The position numbers and the translations under genes were made by a program. Shown in pieces: positions 7,125 to 16,320 of a stretch of 64,000 nt of DNA. Positions within the stretch are counted from its first letter, which is position 1, and each line of letters starts with the position of its first letter. The stretch lies in NCBI RefSeq assembly GCF_044904705.1, contig NZ_JADIKL010000002.1:62001-126000 (forward strand). The letters are read 5' to 3'. Below the pieces are notes generated by a model, which had not been told where the DNA came from, made no database searches, and saw only the letters and a list, made by a program, of their open reading frames with translations. This stretch comes from Rhodanobacter_A agri (GTDB lineage: Bacteria; Pseudomonadota; Gammaproteobacteria; Xanthomonadales; Rhodanobacteraceae).

Positions 7125-9668
7125 TCAGCCGAGATCGATCTCGATCTCCTTGGCGTGAACAAGGCTGGCAACTTCGGTGTGAAGGTCGATCGCCAAGCCT
7201 TGGGCGGAAATGGAAATGACGAGCGAGTAGCGTGCCTTATCTATCATGCGTCGTTGACCGATGTGTGACTTCCACCAGCCTCCTACGGGGTAGACCGCAA
7301 TCGCGTCGTGACCTGATAAATCGATGGCATGGCCGCGCCAAAGGTCGCAATGAAGTGATCCTGCCTGTATGGCCTTGGACCCGAGCAACCAGAAATCAGC
7401 TTCGCTTTCGTTCGTGGATTCATCACGCTCTTGGGCCGCATTGACGCGGGCCCGAAAGGAGGTGGCCGTTTCGCTGCGTTTCTTCATCGCGAATCGCAGG
7501 CCAAAAGAACGATAGGTGTCTGGGCGTGTTGCCGCCTTCCCAGTCAAGTTTGGCTCGACGAAGTAAGAGAGCGTCACCTTCATGGTGACGACCTGGTTCT
7601 CAAGTTGTTCTAAGGCACTCCTTGGCCACGGCAAGTCGTAGAAGTGCATCTCGTTGAACACGGCAGCGCGACCGTCTGCACCGATGGCGAACGGTTGAAT
7701 CTCAGCTTGAGCGATCATGCTCATGTCATTGCGAGCCGACAAAATGGCTCGCTCGATATCGGGCACGCCGTATCCGACTTCACGTAAGACTTTCTGCTTC
7801 TGGCTCTTCGTTCCAGTTTTCCAATGGGCTCCCGTACCTATCAACTGTTTTCGAATAGGCATCGGCCATGTGGCTGCGTCAACGGTCAATGCCCGAAGTG
7901 TTTCTGGCCATAGATCGGGATGAGCTGCGTGTAGTTGGCCGATGAAGTTGCCCGCTACACCTGCGGCCGCGCTTGTAGCCCAGAACGGAACGAGAGGCTC
8001 GTTAGCAACATCTGAGCCTGGTGCAAGGAGCGATACGGCAGGGTTCCAGCCACAGAATCCGGAGTTGTCTGAGACCATATTGCCGGCCTCGAATAGGACT
8101 TCCGGTTTAATCGGAGTCAAGTCGTCAGGCAATGATTGAGAGCCGCGACTGAAGGGGCTTCGGTGGTTTGCCAGCACGACGGGCTTGTATGCAGGTGGCG
8201 GAGTGGGAATCTGCTCCTTGCGTGTGAAGCCGCCAATGGTTAAAGCATTCCAGCTTTGTGATGGATCTTCGATTGGCTGTGACGGCGTGACGTCGTCTAA
8301 CATTCCGCCAGCGACATTTCCCGTCGAAACCAAGACGAGTCTCTTCGGTGATTGGCTAGCCGGAACGTCGTCGGCCGCATCGCCAGGCATGGACCCGGCT
8401 GCAATCTGATCTAGCGCGCCACTCCAGCTTGAGGGCCGGGCAGGGGAGAAGTCTGTTGTTGACGTTGCCAGACAGAAGGATCGTTTGGCACCCGGTTGTT
8501 CCGTCTCTACGAGTGCAACGGCACCCTGAGTCACTATCCCGTAGCTCGGCGGCATCGTGGGCGGGAACCCATGAGGGGGAAGCAACTTCATGGATTCCAC
8601 CCCGTGGCTGAGGACAACGGGGCCCGTGCTGTTCATGTGGGGCTCGAGATCACCATAGAGTGTCAACCCGGCAATGGCAGTCCCGTGGCCCCCATCGGGC
8701 GCATGATCGTCGGTTCCCCACGCCGCGTCGTAGGCCCATGCTCCTCTGAGGCCCGGCAGTACGAGGGGATGACCTCCAGCGACGCCGGTGTCCAGTGCGC
8801 AAACAACAGGTGCATCGAGAGGCGGCGATACGACGCGCTGAGCGAGCTCTGCAACCCAGTCACTCGGCTCTGCGCCATCTACCGAATTATCAAGGAAGGG
8901 CTCAATGCTACCCGTTGAGCGACGGATCTCCGTCACAGCGCCAGGCAGCCGCTCTGCAAATGCGGCTATTCGCTGCGCAGAGGCATGAATGAAGAGGACG
9001 GTAGTCTCGGGAAAGGTGAGTCGGTCGGGGTGAGCATCCAGCTCGGCTTCCCGGGCGAGTGTTGCAATGTGCGTAGCGCGTTCGGAGCCACCCGGAAGCC
9101 AGAGCTCCCACCACGCAATTGCAGCATCGTCGAGATCGACGTCGCCGATAAATAGAGAGGCGACTGGTGCAGCAGCGATCGTTTCAATAATCTCAAATCG
9201 CTCTATGTCGGCCCTACGATTTTCTCCGGGATCTTCGCCGTAGGCAGCGATGCGATGCCGGAGAAATTCGCGCGCATCGTCGGGGACAAACAGGACCGCG
9301 CTTTCCGTACGGTCGTCCCGACGGGCGGTGCGAAGCACGGAGATCTGCTGGGTCGTAAAGTCCAGGTTCGCAGGGATTTTTGTCGCCTTTGAGCGTGAAC
9401 CTTGAGCTGGCGGTAGTGTTGCAAGCTCGACAATCGTGCCGGGTTTCAGTCCGTCAATGCGTAGACGAAGATCGTTCGCATGTGGTGGGACTGCTCCAAG
9501 CGCTCTGGTGAGCTGATCAAGCAAGGCGTCGGCGTGTGCTGCATAGTCGTTGCGGAGCGGTCTCCGCTGCTGTGCGCGCAGGGGGGAAGCATATTGAGCT
9601 CCCTCTCGAAAAGAGTTGATGGAGATGTGCCGGCGATCTCGCGCCCCATAATCCTCGGGTTCCGTCAT
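7125..9668 (-). CDS. Subtilisin-like serine peptidase (family S8), cytoplasmic
   Basis: The 847-residue protein is an S8 peptidase with an intact triad: Asp293 in ALDTGVAGGHP, His328 in GGHGTAIAGL and Ser566 in ATSAAAG, plus an oxyanion Asn451 in STGN. No signal peptide is seen, so it probably acts in the cytoplasm. About 280 residues precede the catalytic core, and about 250 follow it and may form a substrate-recognition module. It begins 46 bases after the AAA+ ATPase stop and is followed after 22 bases by an unknown gene, giving a three-gene operon. An ATPase-coupled intracellular subtilisin in an accessory island suggests regulated proteolysis, possibly in defence; this is inferred from context. 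Confidence 0.85.
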   Translation of the reverse strand: MTEPEDYGARDRRHISINSFREGAQYASPLRAQQRRPLRNDYAAHADALLDQLTRALGAVPPHANDLRLRIDGLKPGTIVELATLPPAQGSRSKATKIPANLDFTTQQISVLRTARRDDRTESAVLFVPDDAREFLRHRIAAYGEDPGENRRADIERFEIIETIAAAPVASLFIGDVDLDDAAIAWWELWLPGGSERATHIATLAREAELDAHPDRLTFPETTVLFIHASAQRIAAFAERLPGAVTEIRRSTGSIEPFLDNSVDGAEPSDWVAELAQRVVSPPLDAPVVCALDTGVAGGHPLVLPGLRGAWAYDAAWGTDDHAPDGGHGTAIAGLTLYGDLEPHMNSTGPVVLSHGVESMKLLPPHGFPPTMPPSYGIVTQGAVALVETEQPGAKRSFCLATSTTDFSPARPSSWSGALDQIAAGSMPGDAADDVPASQSPKRLVLVSTGNVAGGMLDDVTPSQPIEDPSQSWNALTIGGFTRKEQIPTPPPAYKPVVLANHRSPFSRGSQSLPDDLTPIKPEVLFEAGNMVSDNSGFCGWNPAVSLLAPGSDVANEPLVPFWATSAAAGVAGNFIGQLHAAHPDLWPETLRALTVDAATWPMPIRKQLIGTGAHWKTGTKSQKQKVLREVGYGVPDIERAILSARNDMSMIAQAEIQPFAIGADGRAAVFNEMHFYDLPWPRSALEQLENQVVTMKVTLSYFVEPNLTGKAATRPDTYRSFGLRFAMKKRSETATSFRARVNAAQERDESTNESEADFWLLGSKAIQAGSLHCDLWRGHAIDLSGHDAIAVYPVGGWWKSHIGQRRMIDKARYSLVISISAQGLAIDLHTEVASLVHAKEIEIDLG

Positions 9669-9714
9669 GCCAGCCTAGTTCCGAACGACCATGTTCTCTT
9701 CACCCCGAAGTCTC

Positions 9715-10725
9715 TTAGGTGCTTATGTGACGACGGAACCTATTCTTCAGTATTTGGCGATTTTCAAGCGCGTGTTTGAGCGCTGTGGCCGAGATCTTGG
9801 GCAATCCTTCGAGGATGGCGTCCTTAACCACCGCGTCAGCTGCGCGAACAAGCTCTCCTTGGCTCAGTCCGCCAAGTGCCGGTGCAATAGAGGACAAGGA
9901 GCGTTCACTCAGCCTTAGCTTGCCCAATCGCCGTTCAATGATCGCAAGTGCAGCGGCTTTGCCTGGAAGTTCGTACGCGATCACCTCATCAAAGCGGCGC
10001 GCGAGTGCCTCATCCAGGATCTCCGAGTGATTCGTGGCAGCGAGAACGAGGCTGTCCGTGCTGTTTGGCTCCTCCATGAATGCGAGCACGGAGTTAAGGA
10101 CGCGTCGGATCTCGCCGACATCATTCGGGTCACCGCGGCGCGCGCCAATCGCGTCAAACTCGTCGAAAAGATAGACGCCGCGCGTCTGCCCTATCTGGTC
10201 AAAGATCAACCGAAGCTTTCCGGCGGTTTCACCCAAGAATCGGCTAAATAAAGATTCGAGTCGAACCGTGAACAACGGTAGGTGCAACTCGCCAGCAAGT
10301 GCAGAGGCAGTCATCGTCTTGCCAGTGCCCGGCGGGCCGACCAGAAGCATATGGGTAGTAGGCGTCTGTCCGTGGTCCCGGAGCATTGCACGCTGCTGCT
10401 GCTGCTTCACGACGCGGGCGAGTCGGCCCAGTACGTCATCAGAAAGCACCATGTTCGCGAGCGTGACTTTGGGGTACGCGCTCTCGATGAGTCCCTGCAA
10501 TTCACCCCGCGGGCGAGCCAGCGGGATCGGGGTTTGGCCACCGGCCGGCCTTCCGGTGCGCTGTTGGTCTCGCGCCCTTTGCACTAAGCGCTTTAGCTTT
10601 TCTGCCTCGTCTAGTCGACCCTGGCGTGCTTCTTGGGCGGCAGCTTGGAGGACGATAGAAAGGAACTGCTCTTCGTCGCCCTCAATGTGCGAATTAAGGA
10701 GCGCAAGCAGATGCTTATTTGACAT
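9715..10725 (-). CDS. AAA+ ATPase (FtsH/Cdc48-like module) paired with S8 peptidase
   Basis: This 336-residue protein has one AAA+ module: Walker A GPPGTGKT at 130-137, Walker B YLFDEFDAIG at 185-194, sensor-1 Asn in AATNHSE (near 232) and an ARRFD arginine-finger/second-region signature near 242. A helical N-terminal part of about 90 residues precedes it. The ATG at 10725 has an excellent AAGGAGG five bases upstream; the longer ORF to 10818 does not. There is no membrane segment and no metalloprotease site, so unlike FtsH it must borrow a protease, and the S8 peptidase encoded directly downstream is the obvious partner. It is the first gene of the operon. Confidence 0.85.
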   Translation of the reverse strand: MSNKHLLALLNSHIEGDEEQFLSIVLQAAAQEARQGRLDEAEKLKRLVQRARDQQRTGRPAGGQTPIPLARPRGELQGLIESAYPKVTLANMVLSDDVLGRLARVVKQQQQRAMLRDHGQTPTTHMLLVGPPGTGKTMTASALAGELHLPLFTVRLESLFSRFLGETAGKLRLIFDQIGQTRGVYLFDEFDAIGARRGDPNDVGEIRRVLNSVLAFMEEPNSTDSLVLAATNHSEILDEALARRFDEVIAYELPGKAAALAIIERRLGKLRLSERSLSSIAPALGGLSQGELVRAADAVVKDAILEGLPKISATALKHALENRQILKNRFRRHIST

Positions 10726-11188
10726 TGGCGCCTCCTTCATTACTGCTGCTTTGCAACAGGACTTGTCGCCATACTGAGAGTGGGCGCTGCCCCCAAAAAC
10801 ACTAGCTGAACGGTCCACGTCCCGCTAAGCGATTTTAGCCAGAAAGTGGCAGGCGAGTAGTGTCGGGACTAAGCCGCTCAATTCCCAAGACAAATTGGGG
10901 ACCAGGTTGGTGTAGGTGGGGGGGCTCCGGCCGGGCACAAAGGCCCTGTCATGCGGGTTTTGGGTCGAGCTGCCCTGCGACAGGCATGACCACAACTGGC
11001 ATTGGCGGATTCGTGCCCTCAACTTGGCTGGCGCGTCCGAGATTGAGTGGGCGCACCCGAGGGTACCCTTTGAGGAGCACCAAGCCGATTCAGGCGAAAG
11101 ACGTCGCTCCAGTACCGGCTATTCCATCGTGATCTGCGTGCCATCGGGGCAGGCCGACCGGTTCCTGGCCCTGTCCTGGGGACAGGCG
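10726..11188. other. Gene-less stretch holding the AAA+ operon upstream region
   Basis: About 460 bases between the AAA+ ATPase start and the hairpin behind the 11234-12160 gene. The promoter of the ATPase/peptidase operon should lie here, but no clear -35/-10 pair was found. ORFs on either strand are short, without ribosome binding sites, and have no recognisable product. Confidence 0.4.
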
Positions 11189-11230
11189 TCCATCGCGGCG
11201 CGTCCCGTTGCTGGGACGCGCCGCGATGGA
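11189..11230 (-). terminator. Perfect 18-bp GC-rich hairpin after the 308-residue gene
   Basis: Arms TCCATCGCGGCGCGTCCC and its exact complement surround a 6-base loop, starting 4 bases beyond the stop of the minus-strand gene at 11234. There is no T run, so it is either a factor-aided terminator/mRNA-protecting hairpin or a structured repeat. An exact 18-bp match is unusually long for chance. Confidence 0.6.
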
Positions 11231-11233
11231 TCA

Positions 11234-12160
11234 TTAGCGAGGCCAGCCGTCGTATCGCACGTTGTCGAAGAAGTCGGGGCCGACTTCAATACGTAGCGAA
11301 TCGTGATGCCGGAGGATCTTCTTCGCTACCTTGGGCGACGCATACTCTGTGAAGTCGAGGATGTAGCTGTAGATCATTTCTCCGCTATGCCCATCCTGTG
11401 GTTCCGCCTCAACGTCGACGAGGTCTCCAACCTCGTCCACGTCCAGGCCAAGGAGATTCGCGTAGGCCTGGGACTTGCTGATGTCCGGTGGCTCACCATC
11501 GTGATCATCATCCCCCCAACCCATATCCAGTGCTGCCTTTGTGACTTGGCAATCTACGGAGCCAAAGCACCGGCGGCCCATGCGTTCCACGCTCAGGGCG
11601 CCCTCCACATTTACGATGTGGCCGGAATAGGGGTGCTCGGTGTCGATGCGAAGACGAACGTGTCCGTCTAGATCTACGTCCAGCGAACTGCCCACGGGGA
11701 CCTGTTCCAGCTCGACCTCGAAGTCGAAATAGATCTCGTCGACACCATCGTAGTTGGCGTTGGCCATCTCGCTGTTCACGGTGTTGTCTTCAAAGACCAC
11801 CCTGTCCACCTGTTCCCGCAGGTAGTTCTCAAAGACATCGAAAGAGCTATGGGTGCGTGCGTGTGAAGCTCGTTCCTGGAAGGCCCGGCCAATCAGTTCA
11901 AGCAGCTGGTTCGGCGCTGGGTTGGTGCCGAGTTCACTTGCACGCTGATTGAGCATGTCGTGGTCGAGTACGGCGTGATGGACGTCGCTCAAATGTTCAG
12001 GCTCCTGGCCCGCCACCTGCGCAGCTTGGTAGGCAGCAAGGGATTTATAGCCAAGTGCAGCAACAATGAGCTGTTGGGCGTGGCCAAGTTGCACTGGGGC
12101 AGCCATGGACGCGCTGTTCTTGCGAACAGAATGGGCAAGGTCGGAAATGCCGATTGTCAT
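11234..12160 (-). CDS. Uncharacterised acidic protein with N-terminal glyoxalase-related helical motif
   Basis: The 308-residue protein is not assigned to a known function. Near residues 25-47 it has HAQQLIVAALGYKSLAAYQAA, which resembles the short helical module at the start of glyoxalase-related and similar proteins in resistance or toxin loci; I hold this weakly. The rest is acidic, with several Asp/Glu-rich stretches and a beta-rich middle. The ATG at 12160 has AGGAG about seven bases upstream. It stands alone, with 332 empty bases upstream and a strong hairpin right after the stop, so it is probably its own transcription unit. No signal peptide or membrane segment. Confidence 0.6.
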   Translation of the reverse strand: MTIGISDLAHSVRKNSASMAAPVQLGHAQQLIVAALGYKSLAAYQAAQVAGQEPEHLSDVHHAVLDHDMLNQRASELGTNPAPNQLLELIGRAFQERASHARTHSSFDVFENYLREQVDRVVFEDNTVNSEMANANYDGVDEIYFDFEVELEQVPVGSSLDVDLDGHVRLRIDTEHPYSGHIVNVEGALSVERMGRRCFGSVDCQVTKAALDMGWGDDDHDGEPPDISKSQAYANLLGLDVDEVGDLVDVEAEPQDGHSGEMIYSYILDFTEYASPKVAKKILRHHDSLRIEVGPDFFDNVRYDGWPR

Positions 12161-12492
12161 ACGAGTCTCCTGATTTCAGCGCGGACCATCGAGCGATTAC
12201 TTGGCCCACGCCCAGGCGATGTCGCATGGCGTTGGCAAGAAGATCGAGAAAACGCGAGAAACGGAAAACAGTCTTGATTGAGCCGCTCGAAGCTCAGGCG
12301 GACAAGGCCTTGGCTGCCATTGTCCGCAAAAAATCGGCTGGTGGCAAACCCTATAGGGATCGAGCGGCTGGGCAGTGATGGCTAAGTAACGTGGCGGATC
12401 AAGCCGTCGCGCAGCGCATTTTGAATCAGCCGCGTGTCGGACCGATCGACGTGGGTCGGCTCACGTCGATATGGATGGCCGCCCTTCTATAC
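12161..12492. other. Spacer between the 308-residue gene and the kinase gene
   Basis: It holds the upstream region of the 308-residue gene. A plus-strand ORF ending at 12378 could encode about 50 basic residues from an ATG at 12226 but has no ribosome binding site. Nothing else recognised. Confidence 0.4.
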
Positions 12493-14664
12493 TTAGTTAC
12501 GCGTTCCCTTGCATGACGGGAAACGAGAGCATCCCCAGAACTGGTTGCCCGCATGGGCGCCCTTATGCGCCCTGCGCCGAATCATTGTTGAACCGCATCG
12601 TGGGCACGAAGGTGTCCCCGATGATTTTGGTGGCGCCTGAGCTGGACGGTAGGACGGGCGAGGGGGAGCAGGCGGTTGCGGCGCTGGCGCCGCGGGCGGC
12701 GGCACATTCACGTTGATCGAACCATGCGGTGGGACCGCAATGCCCAAAGTCTGGCAATCGCGTTCGACTCTGGCGCGCTCCAATAGTGCGTGCAAAAGTG
12801 CTTGATCGGGTGACGCCTTCTTGGCTGCAAAATTAGCTGGCGCGGCCTGCAATGCGGCGAGGCCGGCCTGCAGCTTCTTTTGCAGTCCGAGCTTGCGATT
12901 GGCGGACGATGAGCGCGCGTCGTTCTCGGCGAGGGTGTCGTCCGGTGAGGGGTTCGGGTTGTAGCGGAATTTGGCTTCCTGTTCTCGACGCCATTGGAGG
13001 AGGCTGCCTGTCAGTGCCTCGCCGAAACCCGGCACTGCGCGCACTGCCGCATAATTGATGTCGGCGGCGCTCTCGATGCCGAACGAGGCCAAAGTCGCCG
13101 TCTTCGCCGGACCAATGCCATGGATTTTGACGCGGCGAATCAAGAATCCGTCCAAGAAGGCGGTGCGCTGTCTTTCCTCTCGCGTGGCGCGCAGGCGATC
13201 CAGCGTCTTAGTCAGTTCTCCCTCCACGCGTTGATACTCAACAACGCACGATTCCAACTCACTGCGAAGGGCGAATATTTCTGTGTAGCCAATGCGCCGC
13301 AGGAAGGCCAGTGAGGCCGATTGCACGCGACTGTCTGCCTCCTTAAAGGCTTTCAGCAATGGCGCTGGATTCGTTTTGGCGGAGAAGAGGCGATAGACGC
13401 CAAAAATGGCGAGGCCGATCCAGAGAGGGAAGCCTCCCTTCGCGCCGATAAACCCGAGCAAGGCGATCGCAAGTGCGATGGCGCCAAATGTTCGTTGGCC
13501 TGCCTGTCCCTGCTTGGCTTCTGCCAGGGCAGGGCTGGGGGCGCTGATGTCGCCACTCCATGTTGGAAGGACGTCGAGAGGGCGCGGCAGCGGCGTCGCG
13601 CGGATAGCTGCACTGATCTTGGCGAGATCAAACGGTGCACCGGATGGAACCGGGCCAGACGTATGTGCCTGAGGAAACATCTCGACGCCGGACTGATCTG
13701 TCAGCCGACACCAAATGCAGCCCTTCGCGGCGTGGGGGAAGTAATGGGTTCGAACTTTCGAACACTGACGAAGGTTCGTTTCCAGTTCACCCAGCAAGGT
13801 CACCCACGTGGCGGGGCTGGGGCGTGCCTGCGGGTTGAGGCCGAACGCCGCCTCAAACGCTGCGGCCAGCTGCGGTGGGAAATCTTCAAGCTTGATGGCC
13901 CCCGGCGGAGGCGTCGTGCGAGTGGTGTCCTTGCGAAGGACAGAGTAGGCGAAGAGATGCCGTGCAATGGCCTCGCCCAAACTTAAGTCGCCCGCGCCAC
14001 TGTAGCGGCCTGCATAGGGATGCTTTCCCATGCAGAGCAGCTGAAAGATCGCGACGGCCAGGCCGAAGTTGTCATGAGCGACCGTGCGCTCAATCTGGCT
14101 TAGGTTGATGCCATGAAGCTCTGGCGGGGTGAAGTCCTCCGTACCCACGACGCAGGGATAGGCTTGGCCGCCCAATTTGAACTGGAAGCTGTCCGCGTCA
14201 ATGAGGGCGACCGTGGCGTCTTTCGAAACCAGCACACCGGAGTGGTTGAAATCTCCGATAACGCAGCCGGCTTGGTGCACGGTGGCGACGGCTCGCGCGA
14301 TGTTCTGGGCTGCCCGGACCAGAAAACGATAGTCAGCTGTCGGGAAGTGCAGCTTGCGGGACTTGGGACTGTAGAGCTCGTGGATGGCGCGGTATCCAGC
14401 GACCAGCCGCATCGTGAAGCCGGTGAAGGCGCCCGCCGAATCGGTAGCCACGTTGACCGGGAAAGCGACAAGGTTGGTCTTCTCGGCTAGCCGACTCTCG
14501 ACCATTGCACGGACTTTCCCCTCACGCGATCGACGTAAGTTGTCCTTGTAGACCTTGATGGCCTGGTCACCTCCAGTCGCAAAGGCATAGACATCACCTT
14601 CGCCGCCGCGACCAATTCGTTTCCCGAGAAGCGTGGTCTTCCCACCAATTTGTACAGATTGCAT
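12493..14664 (-). CDS. yegI: YegI-like protein kinase with HhH and topoisomerase-type zinc finger
   Basis: This 723-residue protein resembles E. coli YegI. The kinase domain covers about residues 10-300: glycine loop GRGGEGDVY, lysine in QAIKVYK, catalytic loop GDFNHSGVLV in place of the usual HRD loop, and DAD in place of DFG. A hydrophobic double segment (IALAIALLGFIG... IGLAIFGVYRLF) near 400-435 suggests membrane anchoring. A charged helical region is followed by a helix-hairpin-helix part (IHGIGPAKTATL ... VPGFGEAL), a Pro-rich linker, and a C-terminal four-Cys finger of topoisomerase I type (CPRCGSTM ... WGCSRFPSCKG). ATG 14664 is taken because it starts 2 bases after the PP2C stop; the upstream start at 14718 would overlap. 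It forms the effector-side gene of the vWA-PP2C-kinase triad. Confidence 0.82.
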   Translation of the reverse strand: MQSVQIGGKTTLLGKRIGRGGEGDVYAFATGGDQAIKVYKDNLRRSREGKVRAMVESRLAEKTNLVAFPVNVATDSAGAFTGFTMRLVAGYRAIHELYSPKSRKLHFPTADYRFLVRAAQNIARAVATVHQAGCVIGDFNHSGVLVSKDATVALIDADSFQFKLGGQAYPCVVGTEDFTPPELHGINLSQIERTVAHDNFGLAVAIFQLLCMGKHPYAGRYSGAGDLSLGEAIARHLFAYSVLRKDTTRTTPPPGAIKLEDFPPQLAAAFEAAFGLNPQARPSPATWVTLLGELETNLRQCSKVRTHYFPHAAKGCIWCRLTDQSGVEMFPQAHTSGPVPSGAPFDLAKISAAIRATPLPRPLDVLPTWSGDISAPSPALAEAKQGQAGQRTFGAIALAIALLGFIGAKGGFPLWIGLAIFGVYRLFSAKTNPAPLLKAFKEADSRVQSASLAFLRRIGYTEIFALRSELESCVVEYQRVEGELTKTLDRLRATREERQRTAFLDGFLIRRVKIHGIGPAKTATLASFGIESAADINYAAVRAVPGFGEALTGSLLQWRREQEAKFRYNPNPSPDDTLAENDARSSSANRKLGLQKKLQAGLAALQAAPANFAAKKASPDQALLHALLERARVERDCQTLGIAVPPHGSINVNVPPPAAPAPQPPAPPRPSYRPAQAPPKSSGTPSCPRCGSTMIRRRAHKGAHAGNQFWGCSRFPSCKGTRN

Positions 14665-14666
14665 GG

Positions 14667-15437
14667 TCACTGGCGCGAAATGAGGATCAACGTCTTGTCG
14701 TCGTCCGTGCGTTCGCACAAACCAGGGCTTTCCAAGTAACGACTAAGGGCCGTCGACAACTCACGAAGCCGGCCGTGCCCCATAGCCAGGTCCACGGGCT
14801 TGATCATGGGGTCAAGGAACCGGGGGTAGGGTTGTTGGCTGAGGTGCTCGAGGGCCACGGAGTCCAGTCCGTCCGAGAACAGCGCGAATGCGTCGTATTC
14901 GAGTGGGAGTCGATAAGTGCGCAAGCGCACTGTCGGGTCATCGGTCACGAAGTAGGTGGTGGAGGCAAACTCGCCATTTTCGGGCCAACAAATAGCCTCC
15001 CATGCGCCGTGCTTTCGGGCGACCAGGGCACTGTCACCCACTTGTAAGGCGAGCAGTTCTCCTTGGTGAGCGATCAACATCACCAGCGTTGCCGCAAACT
15101 GACGCCGAGTGACGTCGCGTTTGGCAGCGATGTCGCTGAGGCGGTCCCGGAGATCGTCAACCCAGCAAAGAACTTGTTCGTCATCGGGCAGGCGGTCGTG
15201 CGTCAACAGCCATTGCTTGGCGTTCGCGGTCAGCCAACGGCATACCAAAGAGGCCCCTTGTCCCCCATGGCTAGCGCTGCCGGCGCCATCTGAAACGACG
15301 GCGCACAGCGAGTCCTTACCCTGCCGCGAGACCCGGAAGGCGTCCTGTTTTCTTGTGCCCAGGCGTAGGTGCGATGTGCCGATCTTCGAGGCGGCGGCCC
15401 AGCGCCACCGGGCGTTACCCGGCAATGGCCCAGCCAT
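14667..15437 (-). CDS. yegK: PP2C-type protein phosphatase (YegK-like)
   Basis: The 256-residue protein has PP2C metal and phosphate motifs in order: RKQDAF near 28-33, VSDGAGSASHGGQGA near 47-61, FAATL, VGDSALV, LFSDGLD and RTDDDKTLIL at the end. PP2C enzymes remove phosphate from Ser/Thr, and here the natural substrate is the neighbouring kinase or its targets. Its start overlaps the vWA gene by 23 bases and the conserved WRWAAASKIGTSH block begins at residue 11, so no later start is likely. It ends 2 bases before the kinase ATG. The layout matches E. coli yegL-yegK-yegI. Confidence 0.85.
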   Translation of the reverse strand: MAGPLPGNARWRWAAASKIGTSHLRLGTRKQDAFRVSRQGKDSLCAVVSDGAGSASHGGQGASLVCRWLTANAKQWLLTHDRLPDDEQVLCWVDDLRDRLSDIAAKRDVTRRQFAATLVMLIAHQGELLALQVGDSALVARKHGAWEAICWPENGEFASTTYFVTDDPTVRLRTYRLPLEYDAFALFSDGLDSVALEHLSQQPYPRFLDPMIKPVDLAMGHGRLRELSTALSRYLESPGLCERTDDDKTLILISRQ

Positions 15438-16092
15438 CGGGTGCCGTGGGGTTGGTCAGGGGAACAGCATCACCCGGGTTCGACTGGGAGACTGCACTGA
15501 GAGAGCTGGACAACCAGGCAAATAGTTCCCGGAACGCTAGGCCCTTGAGTTTCAGCGGCTGCCGGGTGGCAATTTGGCTCAACGTAGTCATGTCGGCGCC
15601 TTCGACACCGACCGCGTAGAACATGAACTCCTTGCGATCTTCGCCAGCGTGAACGCGCCGGCGGGCTTCCTGCCACTGATCGGTTGGAGAGCCATCGGTG
15701 ATCAGAAAGATCCAGGGGCGGTAATACTTGATGCCGTTCGCCTTGTAGCGATCTTTGCGATCGCGCAGCATGTCTAGGCCGCGCTCAATCGCTTCACCCA
15801 TGGGGGTTGCGCCGGTTGCTTCAAGCATCTCGGGATAGAAGCCATCCACGGTGGTGAAGTCGGCTCGTACATTGACCGGTCCAAACGTGACTACCGCCAA
15901 TTCGACGCGTTTTGCCGCCAGCGCGTCAGCGTGCAGATCTTCCTTGAAGAACTGGAGGGCGTCGTTGAGCTGGTTGATCGCATGCCCTTGCATGGAGCCA
16001 GACGTGTCCAGCAGGAGTACGCAGGGGCACCGCTGCTCAGGATTCTCTGCGAACTCCGCATCTGCAAAGGGTTGTTGTTCGAAATTGTCCAT
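15415..16092 (-). CDS. yegL: von Willebrand factor A domain protein (YegL/TerY-like)
   Basis: This 225-residue protein is essentially one vWA domain. The MIDAS metal site is complete: DTSGSM at residues 29-34, the threonine in GATPMGEA and the aspartate in ITDGSPTD. It matches YegL/TerY, the metal-binding partner of the PP2C and kinase in TerY-P triads. AGGGG lies five bases before the ATG at 16092. It is first in the operon; the 228-base gap upstream should carry the promoter. The triad is described in comparative work on Ter-linked stress systems as a phospho-signalling unit; what it senses here is unknown. Confidence 0.85.
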   Translation of the reverse strand: MDNFEQQPFADAEFAENPEQRCPCVLLLDTSGSMQGHAINQLNDALQFFKEDLHADALAAKRVELAVVTFGPVNVRADFTTVDGFYPEMLEATGATPMGEAIERGLDMLRDRKDRYKANGIKYYRPWIFLITDGSPTDQWQEARRRVHAGEDRKEFMFYAVGVEGADMTTLSQIATRQPLKLKGLAFRELFAWLSSSLSAVSQSNPGDAVPLTNPTAPDGWAIAG

Positions 16093-16320
16093 GGTTCCCC
16101 TCGAATGTCGTCCAATGAAGAGGCAGCCCTTCCTTTCCGGAACTTAGGGGTACGGAAGGCATAGGGGCCTCGTGCGTGCCGGAAGCCGTAAGCGGTGCGC
16201 TGCTAGATATTTGATCCTTTATCGACAGCTATCCGCAAGCCTTAAGGGTATCTGTGGTGCGCCATGCGGGTTCCGGTCGGGTTGATCCCCCATTCTCGAT
16301 GGCGCCATACACGCCTGAGT

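Noticed and set aside
10860..11132. Plus-strand ORF of 90 codons upstream of the AAA+ operon
   Set aside because: Composition (Gly/Trp/Arg/Pro-rich) is not protein-like and there is no start signal.
12226..12378. Small basic plus-strand ORF between the orphan gene and yegI
   Set aside because: No ribosome binding site, no family, and opposite orientation to all neighbours; too weak to annotate.
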